DNA of 21,825 nt from Clostridia bacterium (GTDB lineage: Bacteria > Bacillota > Clostridia > Oscillospirales > CAG-272), in contig JAFTIV010000064.1 in assembly GCA_017456685.1 (NCBI GenBank), forward strand, positions 1-21,825, given 5' to 3'. The notes under the pieces were generated by a model that searched no databases, was not told the DNA's origin, and worked only from the letters and a program-made list of their open reading frames with translations. The position numbers and the translations under genes were made by a program. This document shows positions 8,060 through 15,177 of the stretch, one piece after another. Each line of letters begins with the position of its first letter. Positions within the stretch are counted from its first letter, which is position 1.

Positions 8060-10471
8060 TTATACCCTTTCAATAATAAGCCCCCTGCCCTTGCCGTATT
8101 TTGTGCCATCTTCATCATAAAAAATGTTATATATTACATTTTTATAGCTTAAATTTTCCACCTTGAACCACTTCCAAATACCAATTATGCGTGGCTTTAC
8201 GACAAGCGTTTGTGCTGTTATATCAATACCTATAAGTCCGCGAAGAACGAGGTCGATAAAAGTGGAGTGGTTATAATCCTTACCTCTTTCATAACCGCCC
8301 TTTTCAGTCCTCCATCCTAATGCTTTGAGCTTTTCTCTTGAGGACCATATAGGCTTATCGGGATACATAACCTCATCAATAAAGCTATGCTTGCCCTTGT
8401 CGTCAACTATATAGTGCATATCTGCATAGATGCGTATAAAATCATACAAGTCATTATTTGTAATAACAGATTGCTCGTAACCGTTAAGCAAAGAAATAAC
8501 GCCACTTATCGTTTGTGAGGTCGCAAACGGCCAAACATAACCGTTCCATAAGCATTCGTGAGGCATATCATATAGAAAACGCGGATGAGACATATCTGCG
8601 GTAGCAAAGCCGGTTTTTGCCTTGAAGCATTTGTCGTCCTTCAAATATTTAAACATACTTGCCTTGTCAACGTCGGGCATACAGTAAATCCAAGGATTGT
8701 AGCCTATAAGCTCTTTTGCATTCATCTCGGGGCGAATGTCCTTGTAAGAAATGTCCAAATTTACATCGTCAGCGTGAACGGCTTTATAAAAATCTCCGTC
8801 CCATAGCCTTTCATCTACAAGCCTTTTGATTTTTTTTGCTTTATTTTCGTAGAGCTTGGCTTTTTCATCATTTCCAACCAGTCTAAAAATTTTCGAAAGC
8901 GTGACAGCGTCTCCGTACATATAGGCATTCATCGTAGGGCGTAAGCCCTTAATGGCTTTTGCGCTTATTCCTTTTGCATAGCCGTTTTTCAGCCACTCAT
9001 CGTGCTTTTTCCTTCCGTCAGGTTGAGGCGTTGACCCGCTGATTGACCATTCCATAGCGTCGTTATTGTCAAAGGACCAATAAAGACCGTTGTCGGTTAA
9101 ATGTCTGCTTTCCCACTCCTTGAAATATCCTTCAAGCCTGTCGGCATTTTCGGTTACGAGGGCTTCGTTTCCTGTAACACACAAAAATTCGTACATAGCC
9201 GTAAGCGCAGGGGTGGAATAATTGTAAGCACGCCCGTCCTTGTTTTCTAAAAAGAAGAAAAGATAATCGTTAAGCTCTTTAGCGTTTGCAAACCAACGAT
9301 ACTCGTTAAGGTGGTGGAAAAGAGAGGCATTTATGGTGTTATGCTTGCCGGCCCACGGAACACTTGGCAAGAATTCGGTCATCATAAGTCCGTCTTCCGT
9401 GTTTTTTAGATGCTTTCTTATAGTCCACGAACGAAAAGCAAAGGCTTGTTCGATAACACCATCCGGACATTCCAAGCGTGGGGCATTGTCCTGCAAAAAG
9501 CGGTACGCCCTTTCGTTTGAAACGGCTTGTGTCACCGTTTCCTCATCGTTTGAGTTGAATTTATCTACATATGCTTTAAGCTTTTCGTCGGGGAACAAAT
9601 CGCGGTCCTGCAGGCTTGCAAGGCCTATATATTCATCGTCCTTGCATCTTCCGTTATAGTAGACTCTCCACTTGCCGAGCTCTTCCAGCCAAATTGCACT
9701 CGGCTTGTAGGTGGCATCGCAATCCCATTCGTTTAATGTAGGAGCTATGATAGGATTAAGAGGGCTTTTTTTCCAACCTGTAATTCCGTTATTTGAGCGA
9801 GCTACGCAAACTCGTGCCGTGTCAATATCCTCATATCCTATATAGAACATAAGGTAGCCCATATCTTCCGTATGAATAACCTGACAACCGCCCAAGCGGT
9901 CCTGCTCAAACCAATTTTTCAAATCCTTTGTCAATATGGGATTTGCTTGGTGCTTTTTAAAGCAAACACCGTCACGGCTTTCCGCATAGCAAATGTGATT
10001 CGGCTCGTACAGCTCGCCCGAGGAATACCACATTTTATATACTCCGTTTTCGTAAAGCACACAAGGGTTCATAACAGCGCATTCCTCGTAAGGAAATTCG
10101 GGCGCAAGAATAGGCTTTGCCTGTGTGCGCATGAAATGTATTCCATCAACACTTTCGGCAAGTCCAATATAACTGAACATATCATTTTGTCCGGTGTAAT
10201 ACATTTTGTATATTCCGTCAACCTTAATAACGCAGTTGCGATTGATGTGATTTTCCCATCCTGAGTCCTTATTTGGGCAAAGCGTTATTATAGGCTCTGA
10301 CCAGGAGATTCCGTCATTTGAAAAGGATACTGCGGTAGATGACTCTTTTCTTAAGGAAAAATCCATTCTAAGCTTGCCGTTGTCTTCCCAAACATACGCA
10401 TCAAAGCAGGTGCCAAGCTCTTTTGTGCCGAGTACGGGATTTTTTTCATATTTAACAAAACCATTTACCAT
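8060..10471 (-). CDS. Two-domain glycoside hydrolase: GH43/GH130-like beta-propeller plus GH63/MGH1-like (alpha/alpha)6 domain
   Basis: The 803-residue product has no signal peptide. Residues 1-300 contain repeated blades of a five-bladed propeller, each with a similar core: CVIKVDGIYKMYYTGQ (80-95), CVLYENGVYKMWYSSGE (137-153), CQVIHTEDMGYLMFYIG (196-212) and SAIWLEELGKWRVYYNG (258-274). This is the style of GH43/GH32/GH130-type enzymes. Residues ~335-803 resemble GH63/mannosylglycerate-hydrolase-like toroid enzymes: NDAMEWSISG (470-479, acidic residues D471 and E474), RPTMNAYMYGDA (511-522), CLWNGYVWPFATSQT (640-654), DYNHSTFIDLVLRGLIG (732-748) and YGKGRGL (792-798). It probably hydrolyses an imported oligosaccharide; the exact linkage is unknown. 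The ATG at 10471 follows AAGGGA and lies about 40 bases downstream of a strong promoter. It is first gene of the cluster and divergent from an AraC-type regulator. Confidence 0.8.
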   Translation of the reverse strand: MVNGFVKYEKNPVLGTKELGTCFDAYVWEDNGKLRMDFSLRKESSTAVSFSNDGISWSEPIITLCPNKDSGWENHINRNCVIKVDGIYKMYYTGQNDMFSYIGLAESVDGIHFMRTQAKPILAPEFPYEECAVMNPCVLYENGVYKMWYSSGELYEPNHICYAESRDGVCFKKHQANPILTKDLKNWFEQDRLGGCQVIHTEDMGYLMFYIGYEDIDTARVCVARSNNGITGWKKSPLNPIIAPTLNEWDCDATYKPSAIWLEELGKWRVYYNGRCKDDEYIGLASLQDRDLFPDEKLKAYVDKFNSNDEETVTQAVSNERAYRFLQDNAPRLECPDGVIEQAFAFRSWTIRKHLKNTEDGLMMTEFLPSVPWAGKHNTINASLFHHLNEYRWFANAKELNDYLFFFLENKDGRAYNYSTPALTAMYEFLCVTGNEALVTENADRLEGYFKEWESRHLTDNGLYWSFDNNDAMEWSISGSTPQPDGRKKHDEWLKNGYAKGISAKAIKGLRPTMNAYMYGDAVTLSKIFRLVGNDEKAKLYENKAKKIKRLVDERLWDGDFYKAVHADDVNLDISYKDIRPEMNAKELIGYNPWIYCMPDVDKASMFKYLKDDKCFKAKTGFATADMSHPRFLYDMPHECLWNGYVWPFATSQTISGVISLLNGYEQSVITNNDLYDFIRIYADMHYIVDDKGKHSFIDEVMYPDKPIWSSREKLKALGWRTEKGGYERGKDYNHSTFIDLVLRGLIGIDITAQTLVVKPRIIGIWKWFKVENLSYKNVIYNIFYDEDGTKYGKGRGLIIERV

Positions 10472-10486
10472 TTGTATTATCCCTTC

Positions 10487-10515
10487 TTGACAACGCTTTT
10501 TCCTTGCTGTATAAT
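10487..10515 (+). promoter_or_regulatory. Consensus sigma-A promoter of the AraC-type regulator
   Basis: Perfect TTGACA (10487-10492), 17 bases, perfect TATAAT (10510-10515). The predicted start near 10522 leaves a leader of about 68 bases that includes the TATGCAA repeats. It overlaps the opposing glycosidase promoter. Confidence 0.88.
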
Positions 10516-10518
10516 TTA

Positions 10519-10547
10519 AGTATACACTATAAGCACGCTCTTTTCAA
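10519..10547 (-). promoter_or_regulatory. Sigma-A promoter of the glycosidase cluster
   Basis: Minus strand: TTGAAA (10547-10542), 17 bases, TATACT (10524-10519). The predicted start near 10512 falls inside the -10 of the opposing araC promoter, so occupancy of the two promoters should be mutually exclusive. Confidence 0.8.
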
Positions 10548-10557
10548 TAACATTATG

Positions 10558-10574
10558 TATGCAAAAATATGCAA
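10558..10574. promoter_or_regulatory. Candidate operator: TATGCAA direct repeats
   Basis: TATGCAA occurs at 10558-10564 and again at 10568-10574, exactly one helical turn (10 bp) apart. The pair lies 11 bp upstream of the glycosidase -35, a position suited to an AraC-family activator, and inside the untranslated leader of the regulator gene, where binding could repress it. Binding by the adjacent regulator is inferred. Confidence 0.5.
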
Positions 10575-10589
10575 TTTGTAAGGTGAAAA

Positions 10590-11405
10590 ATGGATATAAG
10601 AAATGAAATAACTTCAAAATATGTAAAATACTTTTATGCCGGTTACGACAGGCTTTTTCCTCTTTTCAACTGGTGTGGCGAGTTCGTTTGCGAGAAGGGC
10701 TTCTTTATTTCGCGCTCCGGCCCCGATTTTTCTATGGCTATTCATACGCTCGAGGGCGAGGGGGTGCTTGTGCTTAACGGAAATCGTTATTCTCTTACCA
10801 AAAACAGCATTGCCTTGCTTTGCGAAAACGACGAATACTCGTATTTCCCCGTTGAGGGTGGCTGGCGCTTCAAGTTTGTTCATTTCAAGGGGGATGCGGT
10901 TTATGGTATCTTGCGTGAAACGATTGCTCTGCGTTCTCCGGTTTTTGCGTTTTTGGATATATCTGGAGGCTTTGATAGCATAATAGAGTGTGCAAAAATC
11001 AAAGCAGATGAAAAATGTGCGTCGGGATCGGTTTTCAAGCTTCTCCATGCCTGCTACTTCGGCGAGCAGGAGAACATTGGCAATCCCATAATTCATAAAA
11101 CGAAAGAGTTCGTCAAAAGCAATTTGTCGGCAGATTTGTCCGTTCTTGAGCTTGCAAGGCGCGCAGGATTATCGCGCCCGTATTTCACAGAGCTGTTTAC
11201 AAAAGAAACGGGAGCCTCCCCGATGAGCTATATAAAGGAAGAACGCTTGAAATATGCAAAGGAATTGCTTTTCACAACCGATTTGCCAATATGCGAAATT
11301 GCTACTAATGTGGGGTATGAGGACACATCGTCATTTATAAGATTTTTTAAAAAGCACACAGGCAAAACACCCCTTGATTTAAGAAAAAGCAATCCCTTTA
11401 GTTAA
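10590..11405 (+). CDS. AraC/XylS-family transcriptional regulator
   Basis: The 271-residue product has an N-terminal cupin-like sensing domain (about 1-110, with LEGEGVLVLNGNRYSL and LLCENDEYSYFPVEGGWRF). The C-terminal AraC domain has two helix-turn-helix motifs: about 185-206 (VLELARRAGLSRPYFTELF) and 233-257 (ICEIATNVGYEDTSSFIRFF), followed by the KKHTGKTP signature. Members usually bind a sugar and activate nearby catabolic genes. Here the divergent glycosidase cluster is the obvious target, consistent with the direct repeats at 10558-10574. The start follows AAGGTG 5 bases upstream. It is a single gene ending at a shared terminator. Confidence 0.92.
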   Translation: MDIRNEITSKYVKYFYAGYDRLFPLFNWCGEFVCEKGFFISRSGPDFSMAIHTLEGEGVLVLNGNRYSLTKNSIALLCENDEYSYFPVEGGWRFKFVHFKGDAVYGILRETIALRSPVFAFLDISGGFDSIIECAKIKADEKCASGSVFKLLHACYFGEQENIGNPIIHKTKEFVKSNLSADLSVLELARRAGLSRPYFTELFTKETGASPMSYIKEERLKYAKELLFTTDLPICEIATNVGYEDTSSFIRFFKKHTGKTPLDLRKSNPFS

Positions 11406-11477
11406 GCCTTGTGCCGAGCTTCAAAATCAATGGCGATATTATATGAGCGAAAATTCATATATAATTAAGAGAACAGA

Positions 11478-11504
11478 AAAAAGCCGTTTGTGTAACGGCT
11501 TTTT
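11478..11504. terminator. Bidirectional terminator between the araC-type gene and ptsI
   Basis: A perfect 11-bp stem (11478-11488 with 11494-11504) with loop TGTGT. The stem carries A5 at its left foot and T5 at its right, so it can stop both converging genes. Confidence 0.9.
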
Positions 11505-11556
11505 ACATTGTTTAATATATGAACATATGAAAATACATTTAATAAAGCAGAGAGAA

Positions 11557-13185
11557 TTACAGCCTTAAATCAATTTTGCGCACCGTGTCTCTAAGGCTTA
11601 GAATATAGCTTGGAGATACCGAAAGCTCATCTATTCCCATTCTCAAAAACAGCTCGGTTAAGGAAAGGTCGCTGGCGAGCTCACCGCAGATGCCAACCCA
11701 AGCTCCGTTTTCGTGCGCGCACCTTGTCGCTCTGTCAATTAAGCGCATAATTGCCTCATGATGGGTGTCGCAAAACTCATCAAGGCTCGGGTTTTGTCTG
11801 TCGCACGCAAGGGTGTATTGAGTTAGGTCGTTTGTGCCGATGCTGAAAAAGTCCACCAAGGGAGCAAGCAAGTCGGCAATAATTGCCGAGGCGGGCGTTT
11901 CAATCATTATTCCAAGCTCGACCTCCCTTGAAAATGGCACACCCTGCGTCTCGAGCTCTGCCATTACAAGAGTGCAAAGCTCCTTTATTCTTATAACCTC
12001 ATCTACGCTGACAATCATAGGGAACATAATTCCAAGCCGTCCGTAGGCAGAGGCGCGGTAAAGGGCGCGAAGCTGAGTCTTGAAAACCTCGGGGCGAGAG
12101 AGGCAAATTCTAATAGCTCGAAGCCCAAGGGCTGGATTTTCCTCTCTTGGCAGGGCAAAGTAGGGCGCTTGCTTGTCTGCACCTATGTCAAGCGTTCGAA
12201 TTATTACTCGCTTGCCCTGCATTCCCTCAAGCACCTTTTTGTAGGCTAAGAATTGCGCCTCCTCGCTCGGGTACTCAGGTGAATCAAGATACAAAAACTC
12301 GCTTCTAAAGAGCCCTATACCCTCCGCATCATTAAACACCGCCTCACCAATATGTGAGGGAGAGCCGATGTTTGCATATAGCTTTACGCGCGTTCCGTCA
12401 AGTGTGACGCTTGGCTTGCCCTTAAGCTCGCGCAAGAGCTCCTTTTGGCGCTCGTTTTCTTCCTTGCGCGTTTGCATCTTAAGAAGCGAGTCCGCATCGG
12501 GATTTACAATAATTTCACCCGTATAGCCGTCAACACATAGAATATCTCCGTCGCGTACAGAGCTAAGAAGCTCCTCGCCAACGCTGACAACTGCACCGAT
12601 GCCCATATTACGCGCTAAAATTGCTGTATGAGAGCTTTGAGAGCCCTGAGAGGTCACAAAGGCAAGCACCTTGTCCTTGTCAAGAAGAACAGTTTCGCTC
12701 GGGGACAGGTCGTATGCACAAATAATGCACTTTTCAGCCACATCCTCGCCCGTTTTCTCTCCCTCAAGGCAGGAAATGAGCCTGCTTGAGATATCCTTTA
12801 TATCAAGCGCCCTTGCTCTCATATAGCCGTCCTCCATAGAGGACAGGAGCTCGCTGAAGCTCTGACAGGTAGAGAAAACCGCCCATTCTGCACACACCCC
12901 GTCGTGTATTATTGATAAAATGCTTTCGTTATAGTCCTCGTCCTCGAGCATCATTTGGTGTATCTCGAAGATTTGCGCGCTCGTTTCTCCCACCTCACGA
13001 AGCGCCCTTTTGTGAATATCTCGAAGCTGTGATATGGCAAGGGCTCTTGCGTCAAAATATCTTGAAATCTCAGCGGAAGTGTCGCTAATTTCGCGTTTTT
13101 GTATGGCGGGGAGGCTATTCCCAAGCACACGCGCCTTGCCGATTGCAATAGCTGTGGAAACGCCCTTGCCCTTTAATTTAATCAT
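11557..13185 (-). CDS. ptsI: PTS enzyme I (phosphoenolpyruvate-protein phosphotransferase)
   Basis: The 542-residue enzyme takes phosphate from phosphoenolpyruvate and passes it to HPr, driving PTS sugar uptake. An N-terminal HPr-binding helical domain (MIKLKGKGVSTAIAIGKA onward) is followed by the swivelling phospho-His segment SSHTAILAR (His186, close to E. coli His189). The C-terminal TIM-barrel PEP-binding domain has LFRSEFLYL, GIMIETPAS, FFSIGTNDLTQY and the catalytic Cys500 in GICGE. The length is slightly short but full. One deviation is GSQSSH, where the phospho-His signature normally has GG or GA at the first two positions. The ATG at 13185 has an AGAGGTG site 5 bases upstream. A weak promoter (TTTATT, 17 bases, TATATA, 13264-13236) is possible. 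No ptsH lies next to it, so HPr must be encoded elsewhere. Confidence 0.95.
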   Translation of the reverse strand: MIKLKGKGVSTAIAIGKARVLGNSLPAIQKREISDTSAEISRYFDARALAISQLRDIHKRALREVGETSAQIFEIHQMMLEDEDYNESILSIIHDGVCAEWAVFSTCQSFSELLSSMEDGYMRARALDIKDISSRLISCLEGEKTGEDVAEKCIICAYDLSPSETVLLDKDKVLAFVTSQGSQSSHTAILARNMGIGAVVSVGEELLSSVRDGDILCVDGYTGEIIVNPDADSLLKMQTRKEENERQKELLRELKGKPSVTLDGTRVKLYANIGSPSHIGEAVFNDAEGIGLFRSEFLYLDSPEYPSEEAQFLAYKKVLEGMQGKRVIIRTLDIGADKQAPYFALPREENPALGLRAIRICLSRPEVFKTQLRALYRASAYGRLGIMFPMIVSVDEVIRIKELCTLVMAELETQGVPFSREVELGIMIETPASAIIADLLAPLVDFFSIGTNDLTQYTLACDRQNPSLDEFCDTHHEAIMRLIDRATRCAHENGAWVGICGELASDLSLTELFLRMGIDELSVSPSYILSLRDTVRKIDLRL

Positions 13186-13288
13186 AAAGCACCTCTTTTA
13201 AGTAAACTTGTTTTGAAAAGCTCATTCGCTCTGCCTATATAGTATTAGCGGTACAGAAAATAAATATGCACATATTTTTAATAAGCCC

Positions 13289-13317
13289 TTGAAAAAGCAC
13301 CCGTGCGGTGATAAAAT
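13289..13317 (+). promoter_or_regulatory. Promoter of the DUF4886-like gene with extended -10
   Basis: TTGAAA (13289-13294), 17 bases, TAAAAT (13312-13317), with GTGA before the -10. Its spacer shares CGTGCG with the pyk spacer, offset by one base. The promoter and the ribosome site at 13381-13385 support translation from 13390, not from the later ATG at 13513. Confidence 0.75.
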
Positions 13318-13389
13318 ATAATCGTTGAAAAAAGGCTTAGCCACCAAAAAATAGGCTTTATAGCAATTTTTGCTAAGAAAAGAGGAAAA

Positions 13390-14094
13390 ATGAATGTTTT
13401 GTGTATAGGTAATAGCTTTTCACAGGACGCAACAAGATACCTTCATCAAATTTCAAACGATGAGATTTTTGTAAGAAATCTTTACATAGGCTGATGCTCG
13501 CTCGAGACTCATATGAACAACATAAATGAAAATAATGCTTACTATGAGTATCAAAAGAACGGCAGAAAGCTTAAAATGATATCTATAAATGATGCCCTTA
13601 AGAAGAAAAGGTGGGACTATGTGACGATACAGCAGGTTAGCCAATTCTCGGGAGTTGAGTCAACATACGAGCCGTACATAGGCTTCATAATTGATTTTAT
13701 AAAAGCAGAGTGCCCAAGCGCGAAAATCGTTTTCCATAGAACCTGGGCGTACGACCCTGCCTCAACACACGGGGGCTTTGTTACCTATAATAATGACACA
13801 GAGTATATGTACAAGCGCATTATGGAGGCAACTGACAATATTGCTAAAAAATACAGCCTTCCTATAATCGACAACGCAACCGCAATTCAAAGGGCGCGCG
13901 CTCTTGACGAGTTTGATACATCAAAGGGGGGAGTGTCGATAAATCGCGATGGCTTCCACCTCTCGCTCGACTACGGAAGATACCTTGCAGGGCTTACTAT
14001 GTATAAGTTCTTCACAGGCAAGAGCGCAATGGAGGTCGAGTATGAGCCCGAGGACACCGACCACGACATAATTATGAAGCTAAAGGCGCTTTAA
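13390..14094 (+). pseudogene. DUF4886 (SGNH-like) gene interrupted by one in-frame TGA
   Basis: From ATG 13390 (GAGG site 5 bases upstream) the frame reads MNVLCIGNSFSQDATRYLHQ to NLYIG, meets TGA at 13492-13494 (codon 35), and continues in the same frame CSLETHMNNINENN to a TAA at 14094, 235 codons in all. The parts join into one DUF4886-type protein: GNSFS block with nucleophile Ser9, TIQQVSQFSG, FHRTWAYDPASTHG, and a C-terminal DGFHLSLDYGRY with Asp/His. In relatives the site reads IGGCSLE, so the TGA sits where a Gly codon (GGA) is expected, one base change away. Using the ATG at 13513 would drop the catalytic Ser block and has no ribosome site. TGA is a normal stop elsewhere here, so recent loss or a sequence error is likeliest; recoding remains possible. 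Confidence 0.75.
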
Positions 14095-14140
14095 TGATTA
14101 AAGCATACAAATTAGCATAAAAGTATCGAAAAACGACACA

Positions 14141-14174
14141 GGTCGCACGAAAATTCTCGTGCGACCCTCTTTGT
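14141..14174 (+). terminator. Hairpin terminator after the DUF4886-like gene
   Basis: A 10-bp stem GGTCGCACGA with TCGTGCGACC (14141-14150 with 14157-14166) and a 6-base loop, followed by CTCTTTGTTT. The U-tract is broken but the stem is GC-rich, and it lies about 50 bases after the stop. Confidence 0.7.
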
Positions 14175-14240
14175 TTAGTCCTAAAAGGGAGTAATTCTGG
14201 AAGTATTAAGTGTATTTTTAAGTAAAATTTAAGTTATCTA

Positions 14241-14269
14241 TTGATTTTTACTCTTCTTTGTGCTAAAAT
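14241..14269 (+). promoter_or_regulatory. Promoter of the TMEM164-like/YhhN-like operon
   Basis: TTGATT (14241-14246), 17 bases, TAAAAT (14264-14269) with GTGC before the -10, the fourth GTGnTAAAAT promoter of the window. The predicted leader is about 40 bases. Confidence 0.7.
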
Positions 14270-14316
14270 CTTAATGTTAAATTTAAAAGTACTCTCGGTA
14301 CTGATAAGGAGACATT

Positions 14317-15177
14317 ATGAATTTATTTGAGAAAATATTCTACACGCTCGATAACTGGCATATGACAACTCCAACTAACTATAGCTGGCTTCATATTATG
14401 TTTATCTGCATCGTTATTGCACTAACCTCGTTTTTGTGTGTGAAATTTAAGGATAGCGACGAGAAAATCGTAAGACGCATCGTGCTTATTTGCTGGATTA
14501 CAATGGTTGTGCTTGAAATTTATAAGCAAATTGCCTTCGCAATCGGCTCGCCCGATGGTGGCGTAACCGCCAAGTGGGATTACGACTGGGGCTCTTTCCC
14601 ATATCAGCTTTGCTCAACCCCTCTTTATGTGTTCCCGTTCATCGTATGGCTCAAGGAGGGCAAGCTAAGAGATTGTATGCTCTCATACATTATGACCTTC
14701 TCACTCTTTGGAGGCCTTGCGGTTTATGTTTTCCCGAACGATGTGTTTATAAGGTCGATTATCATCAACTTTCAAACAATGATACATCACGGAATTCAGG
14801 TCGTTATAGGAATATTCCTTCTTGTCCGCTACAGAAAATCGCTTGACATTAAGCGCTTTGTTAAGGCGATACCCGTGTTTGCGGTTTTGGTTGCACTTGC
14901 ATTTACCCTTAACCTCACCGTGCGTCCAATTCTTGATGCAAACGGAATAACCGATTCGTTTAATATGTTCTATGTAGGACCTCATCACGCCTGCACACTT
15001 CCACTTCTTGAAATGATTTACCCAAATGTACCATATATCGTGTTTGCACTTATGTATGTGCTTGGCTTCTGCGTTGTTGCCTCAATCGTATTCTATGGCG
15101 CAAAGGGAATTGTAATTCTTACAGAAAAGATAAAGAAATATGCTGAAGCTAAAAAATCATCGCACCCTGCTAATTAG
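14317..15177 (+). CDS. TMEM164/YwaF-family integral membrane protein
   Basis: The 286-residue product has about seven hydrophobic helices (near 24-42, 52-72, 98-112, 122-140, 157-172, 183-203 and 238-260). It shows the family landmarks WGSFPYQLCSTPLYV (91-105, Cys99), SLFGGLAVYVFP (129-140) and NFQTMIHHGIQ (151-161, His157/158). The bacterial members (YwaF, TIGR02206) are uncharacterised. The eukaryotic relative TMEM164 is reported to be an acyltransferase that builds polyunsaturated ether phosphatidylethanolamine, and Cys99 and the HH pair are attractive as conserved catalytic positions; that transfer is inference. The start has AAGGAG 6 bases upstream. Its 3' end overlaps the next gene by 38 bases, so the two are translated together. 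The acyl-transfer role is not proven for bacteria. Confidence 0.82.
   Translation: MNLFEKIFYTLDNWHMTTPTNYSWLHIMFICIVIALTSFLCVKFKDSDEKIVRRIVLICWITMVVLEIYKQIAFAIGSPDGGVTAKWDYDWGSFPYQLCSTPLYVFPFIVWLKEGKLRDCMLSYIMTFSLFGGLAVYVFPNDVFIRSIIINFQTMIHHGIQVVIGIFLLVRYRKSLDIKRFVKAIPVFAVLVALAFTLNLTVRPILDANGITDSFNMFYVGPHHACTLPLLEMIYPNVPYIVFALMYVLGFCVVASIVFYGAKGIVILTEKIKKYAEAKKSSHPAN

Noticed and set aside
13361..13375. TAGCAA-TTT-TTGCTA hairpin in the DUF4886 leader as a riboswitch or attenuator
   Set aside because: It is short and AT-rich, with no conserved aptamer features recognised; it may be chance.
13492..13494. Alternative genetic code with TGA as Gly (code 25) or Trp (code 4)
   Set aside because: cysE (TGA at 495-493) and the MoxR gene (TGA at 17636-17634) end on TGA right at the overlapping start of the next gene, and no other gene contains an in-frame TGA.
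13513..14094. A separate 193-residue gene starting at ATG 13513
   Set aside because: No ribosome-binding site precedes it, it lacks the nucleophile block, and the upstream 34 codons in the same frame supply exactly the missing N-terminus with a good ribosome site.
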